This document shows, piece after piece, positions 8,417 through 15,005 of a stretch of 64,000 bases of DNA. This DNA is from CAVVSD01 sp963750895 (GTDB taxonomy: Bacteria; Actinomycetota; Thermoleophilia; Solirubrobacterales; Solirubrobacteraceae), in assembly GCA_963750895.1 (NCBI GenBank), contig CAVVSD010000008.1, forward strand, positions 496,001 to 560,000, read 5' to 3'. Position 1 is the stretch's first letter. Every line of letters begins with the position of its first letter. The translations under genes were made by a program, and so were the position numbers. The notes under the pieces are model-generated. The model was not told the origin of the DNA, did not search any database, and saw only the letters and a list, made by a program, of their open reading frames with translations.

Positions 8417-9199
8417 TCACGGCTGGGCGGTCGGGAGGGTGCCGAGGATGCCGCCGTCGACGGCCCAGCCGACGCCGTTGACGAGGCTCGCGGCGTCCGA
8501 CGCGAGGAACGCGACGACCGCCGCGATCTCCTCCGCCTGTCCGAGGCGCCCCTGCGGCGAGACGCCCTCGGCCGCGCGCCGGGCGGCGTCGGCGTCCTCG
8601 AACCCCGAGGTCACCTCGGCGAGCATCGGCGTGTCGATCATGCCGGGGAGGACCGCGTTGACCCGGACCCCGGCGGGCGCGACCTCCGATGCGGCCGAGC
8701 GCGTGAGGCCGAGCACCGCATGCTTGGCCGCGTTGTAGGCGGGCGTGCCCGGCAGCCCGCGCTCGCTCGACAGCGATCCCGTGTTGATCACGGCACCGGA
8801 TCCCTGGGCGATCATGATCGGCAGCACGTGGCGCAGCCCGAGGAAGACGCCGCGGACGTTGATCGCCATGATCCGGTCGAACGCGTCCTCGTCGTACTCC
8901 GCCAGCGCGCCGACCGGCCCGATGATCCCGGCGTTGTTGAAGAGGACGTCGATCGTCCCGAACGCCTCCACGGCGTCGGCGACGTAGCCCCGGACGTCGG
9001 CCGAGGCGGCGACGTCGGCCGTGCGGACGCGGACCTCGGCGCCGGTCTCGGCGACCGCCTTCGCGGCCTCCTCCAGCCGTGCGGCATCGCGGTCGACGAG
9101 CATGACCCGGGCGCCGGCGCGACCCATCGCGACCCCGGTCGCGCAGCCGATCCCCCCACCGCCGCCGGTGATGACGGCGGCCTTCCCCTCGAGCGTCAT
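8417..9199 (-). CDS. Short-chain dehydrogenase/reductase, first gene of catabolic operon
   Basis: A classical 260-residue SDR: cofactor loop TGGGGGIG (residues 11-18), NNAG, catalytic Ser in INTGSLSSERG, YNAAK active-site Tyr/Lys, and the C-terminal WAVDGGILG. Asp at the end of beta-2 (MLVDRDAARL) predicts NAD(H) preference. It opens the operon that continues through the NTF2-like protein, monooxygenase, hydrolase and lactonase. TACGGT lies 6 bases before the ATG with no Shine-Dalgarno, suggesting a leaderless mRNA. The AraC regulator gene ends 41 bases upstream on the same strand and is the obvious candidate regulator. Confidence 0.88.
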   Translation of the reverse strand: MTLEGKAAVITGGGGGIGCATGVAMGRAGARVMLVDRDAARLEEAAKAVAETGAEVRVRTADVAASADVRGYVADAVEAFGTIDVLFNNAGIIGPVGALAEYDEDAFDRIMAINVRGVFLGLRHVLPIMIAQGSGAVINTGSLSSERGLPGTPAYNAAKHAVLGLTRSAASEVAPAGVRVNAVLPGMIDTPMLAEVTSGFEDADAARRAAEGVSPQGRLGQAEEIAAVVAFLASDAASLVNGVGWAVDGGILGTLPTAQP

Positions 9200-9205
9200 G
9201 CGACG

Positions 9206-9211
9206 ACCGTA
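9206..9211 (-). promoter_or_regulatory. -10-like TACGGT for the catabolic operon
   Basis: Read on the minus strand, TACGGT ends 6 bases before the SDR start codon. It fits the leaderless pattern seen elsewhere in the window. Confidence 0.4.
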
Positions 9212-9239
9212 CGGCGGGGCGGGCCCCGCGTCTGCCACC

Positions 9240-10199
9240 TCAGCGACGAGCGCTTGCACGCCCGCGCACAGCGCTGGGCGACATCCCGTAGGCGGCGTGG
9301 AAGAGCCGGCTGAAGTGCCCGGGGTTGCGCAGGCCCCAGCGGCTGGCGATCGCGAGGACGGTCTCGTGGGCCAGCGCGGGATCCTCGAGGTCCCGGCGGC
9401 AGTGCTCGAGGCGCCGCATGCGGATCCACTCCGAGACCGTCACGCCCTCCGGCTCGAACAGCCGGTGCAGGTAGCGGGTGGAGATGTAGTGCGCCGCGGC
9501 GACCGTCGCGGGCCTGAGGCCCGGGTCGTGCAGGCGCAGCTCGATCGTCGCCTTCACGTCGGCGAGCAGGTCGCCGCGACGCCCGCCGTCGCGCCGGGCG
9601 AACAGCCCGCGCACGAGGTCGACGACGCCCTCGCCGAGATCCGCGTCGTCCTCGGACACGGTGCCGTCGAGGAGCCCGTCGCCGACCGAGCGCAGGAACG
9701 GCGCGACGAGCGCGGCGAGCCCCGCCCGCGCGGGGATCGCGCTGGCCGTGCGCGCTCCGACGACGTCGACGTGCGGCCGCAGCAGGACCTTCGGCACCGC
9801 GAAGACGAGCATCTCGAACGCGTCGGGCGACGACACGCGGTACGGCCGCGACGAGTCCATGCAGACCAGGTCGCCCGGGCCCAGCACGGCGTCGCGGTCC
9901 GCCTGGTGCAGCTCCTGGGTCCCGGCGAGCAGGAGCGACAGCTCGAACTGCTCGGGGTCGTCGGCGGCGATGGCGCGGCGGGTGCGCCGCACCCCGTGCC
10001 CGTCGGCGGCGATCCGCCGGACGCGGACGGGGCCCAGCTCGTGGTCCCACGCCCGGCCGCCGAAGGGCCGGTCCTCCCTCGCGCGCACGTCGAGCGCGAA
10101 GAACATCCGCGTCTGCGCGTCCGACCAGTACGCGAGGCGCTCGCGCGAGGAGACTCCTGCGGTGTCGACGGTGACGGCCATCTCGCTCCCGGCCGCCAT
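9240..10199 (-). CDS. AraC-family transcriptional regulator
   Basis: A 319-residue regulator. The N-terminal part (about 20-200) matches the AraC-binding-like domain found in FeaR/NphR-type regulators (YWSDAQTRMFFALDVRA, LGPGDLVCMDSSRPYRV). The C-terminal 100 residues are a double helix-turn-helix with HYISTRYLHRLFEPEGVTVSEWIRMRRLEHCRRDL and SRWGLRNPGHFSRLFHAAYG. Such regulators usually activate adjacent aromatic or amine catabolism, here the operon just downstream. Two starts are possible: ATG 10199, with TAGATC 7 bases upstream, or ATG 10181, with GGGAG close before it. Confidence 0.87.
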   Translation of the reverse strand: MAAGSEMAVTVDTAGVSSRERLAYWSDAQTRMFFALDVRAREDRPFGGRAWDHELGPVRVRRIAADGHGVRRTRRAIAADDPEQFELSLLLAGTQELHQADRDAVLGPGDLVCMDSSRPYRVSSPDAFEMLVFAVPKVLLRPHVDVVGARTASAIPARAGLAALVAPFLRSVGDGLLDGTVSEDDADLGEGVVDLVRGLFARRDGGRRGDLLADVKATIELRLHDPGLRPATVAAAHYISTRYLHRLFEPEGVTVSEWIRMRRLEHCRRDLEDPALAHETVLAIASRWGLRNPGHFSRLFHAAYGMSPSAVRGRASARR

Positions 10200-10206
10200 T
10201 GTTCCG

Positions 10207-10212
10207 GATCTA
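10207..10212 (-). promoter_or_regulatory. -10-like TAGATC before the AraC gene
   Basis: On the minus strand TAGATC ends 7 bases before the ATG at 10199, supporting that start and a leaderless transcript. Confidence 0.35.
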
Positions 10213-10244
10213 CAGCACTGGCGAGCGGTCCCCTCGGGCCGGCG

Positions 10245-10583
10245 TCACGGGACCATCACGTGCTCGTCGACGACCGCGCCGACCATGGTGCTCGCCGAGA
10301 AGAAGTTCGGCGCGTCCGCGACCATCTCCGCCCACTCCGGGCTCTCCATGGCGCGCCGGAAGGCCGCCTCGTCCTCGAACCAGCACTCCGAGTGCCCGTC
10401 GAACTCCGTGTTGCCGGGCTCGACCGCGGTCTCGCCGACGGGGCTGATCCAGTGGTTCTGGATGTAGCGGTGCATGCCCGGGACCTTCACGCCGAGCGGC
10501 CCGTGGACCTCGCGCCAGTGGCGTACCGCCTCATCGCGGGGCATGCCCTCGTTGAACCTCACGAGCCAGATGACCTTGTACAT
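10245..10583 (-). CDS. EthD-domain protein, single domain
   Basis: A 112-residue ferredoxin-like EthD protein starting MYKVIWLVRF. The family hallmarks are visible: HWREVHGPL, MHRYIQNHWI, FDGHSECWFEDEAAFRRAM and FFSASTMVGAVVDEHVMV. EthD proteins accompany monooxygenase or P450 degradation pathways, where some act as small decarboxylases or cyclases. It is the last gene in the run from amtB at 13947, 4 bases after the double-EthD gene, and is clearly a paralogue of both halves of that protein. Confidence 0.85.
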   Translation of the reverse strand: MYKVIWLVRFNEGMPRDEAVRHWREVHGPLGVKVPGMHRYIQNHWISPVGETAVEPGNTEFDGHSECWFEDEAAFRRAMESPEWAEMVADAPNFFSASTMVGAVVDEHVMVP

Positions 10584-10587
10584 GTCC

Positions 10588-11295
10588 TCACCGCACCGGC
10601 TGGGAGTCCTTGACGACGATCTCGCGCAACGCGGCGCCCCACATCCGGCTCTCGTCGAACACGTTGGGGCTGTCCTTCGACGCCGCGGCCCAGCCCGGCG
10701 TCGCCAGGGCCTCCAGGAACTGCGCCTCGTCGGCGAACCAGCACTCCGAGAAGCCCGAGAAGTGCACCGGGTCGTCGTTCTCACCCTCCCGACCGATCGC
10801 CGAGACCACATGGTTCTGCACGTAGCGATCGATCGGGACGTCGTGGAAGAGCGGGCCGTGGGTGTTCGTCCAGTGCGCGTCGGCGTCCTCACGGCTCATG
10901 CCGTCGCGGAAGTTGACGACGTAGACGACCTTGTACGGGCTGGTCTCGCCCGCGATCTGCTCGACCTCGCGCACGTGGGCGCTCATGCCGGTGAACCACG
11001 AGTTGTCGAAGGCGTTGGCGCTGTCCTCGCCGACGGCCGCCCACTCCGGCGAGTCCATCGCGGCCTCGAACGCTGCCCGGTCGGTGAACCACGCGCACGA
11101 GTAGCCGTCGAAGTACGTCGACTCCTCGCTGTAGCCGCCGACCGCGGGCAGCGTGCCGACGACGTGGCTCTGCACGTAGCGCTCGACGCCGGGGACCGCG
11201 GCGAACAGCGGAGCGTGGACCTCCGCCCAGTGACGATCGGACTCAGGCTTCGGCTTGTCCGGCGCGTAGCGCGCGAACCACACGACCTTGTACAT
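10588..11295 (-). CDS. Tandem EthD-domain protein
   Basis: The 235-residue protein holds two EthD domains. Domain 1 (about 1-110) starts MYKVVWFARY and has HWAEVHAPLF and YFDGYSCAWFTDRAAF; domain 2 (about 120-225) starts SPYKVVYVVNF and has HWTNTHGPLFHD, RYVQNHVVS and SGFSECWFADEAQF. Together with the next gene this gives three related domains in a row, evidently by duplication. A covalent tandem would form the usual EthD dimer within one chain. The substrate is unknown. It follows the small membrane-protein genes with only 11 bases between. Confidence 0.85.
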   Translation of the reverse strand: MYKVVWFARYAPDKPKPESDRHWAEVHAPLFAAVPGVERYVQSHVVGTLPAVGGYSEESTYFDGYSCAWFTDRAAFEAAMDSPEWAAVGEDSANAFDNSWFTGMSAHVREVEQIAGETSPYKVVYVVNFRDGMSREDADAHWTNTHGPLFHDVPIDRYVQNHVVSAIGREGENDDPVHFSGFSECWFADEAQFLEALATPGWAAASKDSPNVFDESRMWGAALREIVVKDSQPVR

Positions 11296-11306
11296 CGCTT
11301 CCCTCC

Positions 11307-11525
11307 TCAGGCAGGGCGACGCTGGCCCGCCCGACGGTACGCGAGCCAGATGCGCAGCGCCACGTAGCCGAGCACGTGGGTGAGGAGCACGAGCAGGCCC
11401 CACCACAGCTTGACCATCGGCTGGAGGTCCTCGCCGCGCAGCTCGACCCACGTCAGCCAGAGCAGGCCGATCAGGCACGCCAGCAGGATGAGCGGGACGT
11501 GGCCGAGGATGACGAACAGGATCAT
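11307..11525 (-). CDS. Small two-helix membrane protein in amt operon
   Basis: A 72-residue protein with two predicted transmembrane helices: MILFVILGHVPLILLACLIG and WGLLVLLTHVLGYVALRIWL. A short charged loop (ELRGEDLQP) lies between them and the tail is basic (AYRRAGQRR). The layout recalls PLDc_N-type small membrane domains, but I cannot assign a function. Its ATG overlaps the stop of the PepSY-like gene by 4 bases (ATGA), so it belongs to the operon started by the ammonium transporter. Confidence 0.65.
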   Translation of the reverse strand: MILFVILGHVPLILLACLIGLLWLTWVELRGEDLQPMVKLWWGLLVLLTHVLGYVALRIWLAYRRAGQRRPA

Positions 11526-11929
11526 CGGCGCTCCCTGTTGACGGCCGCGACCTTCCCGGTGTTCGCGTCCACGCGCACCGTGGTCAGCTGCGCATAGCCG
11601 TCGCCCCCTGGCGCCGGAACCGAGAACGACACCGCCCAGTACGGGCGCCCGTTCAGCCCCTGGCGCACGAGGCGGACCTGCGTTCGGTCGGGCGTGAAGC
11701 CGGCCTGCGGACGCGCGATCCCGATCGCCTGGTCCTTGTTCAGCCGCACCTGGCTCTGCTGGCAGCTCTGCGCGACGACGAACGTCACGCCGAACAGCAC
11801 GACGACGGCGATCACCGCCTTCGCGGTCAGCCGCCCCGGCCCACGCGGCGGCTCCTCGACCGGCGGGTCGATGCGGACGCGGATCGGCCGCTCCTCCACG
11901 GCCTGTGACGGTACGGAGTCGAGAGCCAA
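11522..11929 (-). CDS. Membrane-anchored PepSY-like protein
   Basis: A 135-residue single-pass protein: a proline-rich N-terminal tail, one helix (AVIAVVVLFGVTFVVAQSC), then an outside domain with DQAIGIARPQAGF, GLNGRPYWAVSFSVP and TTVRVDANTGKVAAVN, the pattern of a PepSY domain. PepSY proteins often bind and inhibit proteases or other partners at the cell surface. The listed start is TTG at 11929 and has no clear ribosome site; GTG at 11899 is a good alternative. It sits inside the ammonium-transporter operon. Confidence 0.65.
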   Translation of the reverse strand: MALDSVPSQAVEERPIRVRIDPPVEEPPRGPGRLTAKAVIAVVVLFGVTFVVAQSCQQSQVRLNKDQAIGIARPQAGFTPDRTQVRLVRQGLNGRPYWAVSFSVPAPGGDGYAQLTTVRVDANTGKVAAVNRERR

Positions 11930-11933
11930 GCGG

Positions 11934-12092
11934 CTACACCGTCGGGCGGAACTCGTTGCCGAGGTCCGTCGCGAGCACGATGATCAGCACCACGATCATG
12001 CAGATGATCGCGAGGCCGAGCATGACCCGCTCGAACGTCTTGGAGTGCGTCTGCAGCGGCGGGAACTCGATCTGCCGGTCGGAGTCGTCCAT
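11934..12092 (-). CDS. 52-residue single-pass membrane protein in amt operon
   Basis: A short gene: MDDSDRQIEFPPLQTHSKTF, then one hydrophobic helix (VMLGLAIICMIVVLIIVLAT) and the tail DLGNEFRPTV before TAG. It starts with ATG at 12092, one base after the stop of the 103-residue gene, and ends 5 bases before the PepSY-like start. The tight spacing and the clean helix support a real gene. Function is unknown; it could be an accessory subunit of the transporter. Confidence 0.6.
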   Translation of the reverse strand: MDDSDRQIEFPPLQTHSKTFERVMLGLAIICMIVVLIIVLATDLGNEFRPTV

Positions 12093-12093
12093 C

Positions 12094-12405
12094 TCATGCT
12101 CCTTCGGTCGGGGCGGCGGCGGCGGCTCGGCGCCTGGCGGTCCATGCCGTCAGCCGCTTGTTCTCCCAGTAGAGCCAGTAGACGAGGACGACGAACGTCA
12201 CGACGATGCCGAGCCACACGAGGACCATGTAGGCGCCGGCCGCGCCCGTGCCCTCCTCGCCGTAGGTGCTGCCGGGACCGAACGTCATGAACCCGGCGCA
12301 TTTCTCGTACGCGGCCTGGAGGATGAAGTCGGCCGAGTCGTCGGCGGGCTTGGCGCCCCCCACGTTCACCACGCACGCGGGCGCGCTGTCAATGATGGCG
12401 GGCAT
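12094..12405 (-). CDS. 103-residue single-pass membrane protein in amt operon
   Basis: The first 58 residues look extracytoplasmic and contain two cysteines (PACVVN and YEKCAGF), which could form a disulfide. A long helix follows (MVLVWLGIVVTFVVLVYWLYW), then a basic, Ala-rich cytoplasmic tail. I recognise no family. It overlaps the stop region of the 40-residue gene by 17 bases and is followed by the 52-residue gene after 1 base, so translation is coupled along the operon. Confidence 0.55.
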   Translation of the reverse strand: MPAIIDSAPACVVNVGGAKPADDSADFILQAAYEKCAGFMTFGPGSTYGEEGTGAAGAYMVLVWLGIVVTFVVLVYWLYWENKRLTAWTARRRAAAAAPTEGA

Positions 12406-12511
12406 CGCCGTCCTCCCTGGGGTTGCGCCGGCGCTCCGCGCGCACGGCCCACTGCACCGATGCGCCGAGCACGGCGAGCATGAGGCAGAGCGAGATGGCG
12501 AGCGTCAGCAT
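12389..12511 (-). CDS. 40-residue single-pass membrane protein overlapping amtB
   Basis: This tiny gene starts at the ATG that shares bases with the ammonium transporter stop (TGATG). The product is one helix (MLTLAISLCLMLAVLGASVQ) plus a charged tail (RAERRRNPREDGDARHH). The stop-start overlap, the cluster of similar small membrane genes after it and the helix itself support that it is translated. A role as a small transporter subunit is inference only. Confidence 0.55.
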   Translation of the reverse strand: MLTLAISLCLMLAVLGASVQWAVRAERRRNPREDGDARHH

Positions 12512-13947
12512 CAGGTGCCCATCCTCTCCAGCTCGGGAGGCCGGCCGTTGCCGGACTGCGCGACCGCCGCCATGTCCACGAGCGTGCCGTCGGGCTCGAC
12601 GATCTGCTCCGTCACGACGCCCATCTCGGGATAGATGAGCGTTCCGTACTCCACGATGTCCAGGCCCTCCACCTCGACGGACGCGGGCACGCGCAGGAGG
12701 TTGAGCTTCCTGAGCACGTACGCCGCCACCCAGCCCGACAGGAACCCCAGCGGCAGGAACGTCGCCATGCCCATGAGCTGTCCGCCGATCGAGGACTCGA
12801 CGTTGTTCAGGCCCGTCGGGTAGCCGGCCGCGAAGATCCCCACCCACAGCATGCCGAGGAAGCCGCTCGCACCGTGCACGGCGACCGCGCCGACCGCGTC
12901 GTCGACGCGGACCTTGCGCTCGAGCCACGTGCCGGCGAGGACGGCCAGCACCGCGGTGAGCATCGAGACCAGGTAGGCGAGCGTGGGCGCGTAGACGTCC
13001 GCGCCTGCCGACACCCCGATCACGCCCGCCAGGCCGCCGGAGATGGTCCAGAACGGGTCGCCCCTGCTCGCGAAGTACCCGCCCGTGAACCCGCCGGCGA
13101 AGCCCATCGTGATCACCATCGTGATCGAGCCGAGCGTCGTCGGGCTCAGGTAGATGTTCGCCCAGCCGGGGAACGACGTCGACGCGATCACCAGGCACGC
13201 GCCGTAGAAGGCGTAGAAGCCGGTGAAGATGAGCATCAGGCCGAGCGCGGTGATGTGGAGGTTGTGCGGTCTGAACTGCCGCGCGAGCCCCTCCTTCGTG
13301 TACTTGCCTATCCGCGGCCCCAGATGGAAGAGCACCCCGAGCGTGAACGCTCCCGCGACGCCGTGGACGACGCCGGACGCGATCGCGTCGTGGAAGCCGA
13401 AGCGCAGCGTCAGCCAGCCGCCCGCGCTCCAGCCCCATGCCGCATCCAGGATCCACACGACCGAACCGAGCAGCGCCGCCAGGACCAGGTAGGCCGACAG
13501 CCGCACGCGCTCGATGAGCGCACCGGACATGATCGACGCGGTCGTCCAGCTGAACAGCAGGAACGCCAGGAAGAAGATCAGGTTGATGTTGTTGGCGAGG
13601 TTCGGGCCCATGGCGTCGCTCCATGGGATCCCGGCCTGGCACGCGACGGAGGTGAAGTCACTGCTGTTGGGGCCGACCGGCAGACCGGCCTGGTTGCAGT
13701 TGTAGATCCACCAGCCGAAGTAGTAGAAGGTCGGCGTCACGACGGCGATCGTGAGGATGTTCTTCATCGACGTCGCCATGACGTTCTTGCGGCGGGCGAC
13801 GCCACCCTCGTACGCCATGAAGCCGGCGTGGATCAGCCACATCAGGACGACGGTCCAGAAGTAGAACTGCTCGCCGAGGATCGCGCTGTCGCGCGTCACC
13901 TGCTCGACGGTCGGCACCTCCGCCTGCGCGAAGATCGCTGCCAGCAC
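12511..13947 (-). CDS. amtB: Ammonium transporter (Amt/MEP/Rh family)
   Basis: A 478-residue channel with eleven expected membrane helices. Family signatures are FYFWTVVLMWLIHAGFMAYEGG near the N-terminus and the twin pore histidines in SGVVHGVAG and AVAVHGASGFLG, each with the preceding Asp (HDAIASG, DDAVG). The C-terminus continues about 60 residues past the last helix with VEVEGLDIVEYGTLIYPE and an acidic tail, longer than in E. coli AmtB. No glnK lies next to it, which is unusual for amt genes. GTG 13947 is preceded by GGGTGGA. It leads the operon of small membrane and EthD proteins. Confidence 0.9.
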   Translation of the reverse strand: MLAAIFAQAEVPTVEQVTRDSAILGEQFYFWTVVLMWLIHAGFMAYEGGVARRKNVMATSMKNILTIAVVTPTFYYFGWWIYNCNQAGLPVGPNSSDFTSVACQAGIPWSDAMGPNLANNINLIFFLAFLLFSWTTASIMSGALIERVRLSAYLVLAALLGSVVWILDAAWGWSAGGWLTLRFGFHDAIASGVVHGVAGAFTLGVLFHLGPRIGKYTKEGLARQFRPHNLHITALGLMLIFTGFYAFYGACLVIASTSFPGWANIYLSPTTLGSITMVITMGFAGGFTGGYFASRGDPFWTISGGLAGVIGVSAGADVYAPTLAYLVSMLTAVLAVLAGTWLERKVRVDDAVGAVAVHGASGFLGMLWVGIFAAGYPTGLNNVESSIGGQLMGMATFLPLGFLSGWVAAYVLRKLNLLRVPASVEVEGLDIVEYGTLIYPEMGVVTEQIVEPDGTLVDMAAVAQSGNGRPPELERMGT

Positions 13948-14034
13948 GGCGTTCCACCCCCAGAGTTGACCCGGCGCCCCTCCCCAGAGGCAGCCGACGG
14001 TGCGTTTCTATCCGCGTTCGCTTCGCGAGGGCAA

Positions 14035-14047
14035 TGTGCGAATCGGC
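14035..14047 (+). promoter_or_regulatory. Half-site related to the Crp-like palindrome
   Basis: TGTGCGAATCGGC here is, apart from one extra A, the inverted copy of GCCGATCGCACA at 14071-14082. It may be a second, weaker operator element or one arm of a looped structure in the region between amtB and the Crp-type regulator. Confidence 0.35.
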
Positions 14048-14066
14048 CCTCATTGGCGCGTCATCG

Positions 14067-14083
14067 ATGTGCCGATCGCACAT
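14067..14083. promoter_or_regulatory. Crp-like palindromic operator candidate
   Basis: ATGTGC-CGATC-GCACAT is a perfect 6-bp palindrome around a 5-base centre. It resembles the Crp consensus (TGTGA-N6-TCACA) but is one base shorter and uses C/G in place of A/T at the fifth position. It lies 162 bases before the Crp-family gene and 120 bases before amtB, so it could control both. Confidence 0.5.
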
Positions 14084-14228
14084 ACGCCCACCGTCGCGGT
14101 ACATTGGCCGTAGACCGACCGGCGTGTCCCGTCGATCGGCTCTCTCCTCTCCGCGAGGACGACCCCGCACCTTCGAGGGTGCGCGTTGCCTCCGGTCCAC
14201 GCAAGCGAGCTTTTTCGAGGACGAGTCG

Positions 14229-15005
14229 ATGGATCACGACGGGCACGACGGGGCGGTTCGCCTCCTCGATGTCGCACCACAGTTGGCGGAGCATCTGCCG
14301 GAGGACCACACACGCACCGCGCGCGCCGCGGTCCTCGCACCGACGATCGACCTGCGACGCGGCGCGTGGGACCGGGAGGGGATCCGCCGCCGCCCGCACC
14401 ATCCGTTCGGGGCGATCGTCGTCTCCGGGCTGCTGGCCCGGACGGTCGACGTCGGCGGCTACCCGGGACTCGACGTGTACGGGCCGGGCGACGTCGTCGC
14501 AGCACGCGACCTCCACCACACCACGCTGCCCTGCGGCGAGTCCTGGACCGCGACGGTGCCGTCGCGGATCGCCCTGCTCGACGATCGGTTCCTGCTCGCC
14601 GCCCGTCGCTGGCCGCGCCTGGTCTCGGCCATGTTCGAGCTGCTCGTCGAGCAGCGCGACCGCCTGATGATGCAGCTCGTGATCGCCGAGCAGCCTCGGG
14701 TCGAGGACCGGCTCCTCATGCTGTTCTGGCAGCTCGCAGACCGCTTCGGCAGGGTCACGCGCGAGGGGATCACGATCCAGCTCGCGCTGACGCACGAGGC
14801 GCTGGGGCGGCTCATCGGCGCGCGCCGGCCGACCGTGACGCTCGCGCTGCGCATGCTGTGCGAGCGCGGCGCGCTCGAGCGGCGGCCGGACCGCAGCTGG
14901 CTCGTGAAGGAGCTTCCGCAGGACACCGCTGTGACGGCCGCGGTCCTGTCCGACGGCACGCAGCCGCGGCCGGTGGAGCCCGAGCCGCTCAGCTCGCCGT
15001 CGTGA
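14229..15005 (+). CDS. Crp/Fnr-family transcriptional regulator
   Basis: A 258-residue regulator. Residues about 30-130 form a degenerate cyclic-nucleotide-binding-like beta roll (FGAIVVSGLLARTV, DVYGPGDVV); the Arg/Glu phosphate-binding cassette is not clearly present, so the ligand may not be cAMP. Residues about 165-230 are the winged helix with RVEDRLLMLFWQLADRFGRV, LTHEALGRLIGARRPTVTLALRML and LERRPDRSWLV. ATG 14229 is chosen because it is preceded by GAGGACGAG; the open frame extends further up without a better start. It is divergent from amtB and is the likely regulator of that operon. Confidence 0.85.
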   Translation: MDHDGHDGAVRLLDVAPQLAEHLPEDHTRTARAAVLAPTIDLRRGAWDREGIRRRPHHPFGAIVVSGLLARTVDVGGYPGLDVYGPGDVVAARDLHHTTLPCGESWTATVPSRIALLDDRFLLAARRWPRLVSAMFELLVEQRDRLMMQLVIAEQPRVEDRLLMLFWQLADRFGRVTREGITIQLALTHEALGRLIGARRPTVTLALRMLCERGALERRPDRSWLVKELPQDTAVTAAVLSDGTQPRPVEPEPLSSPS

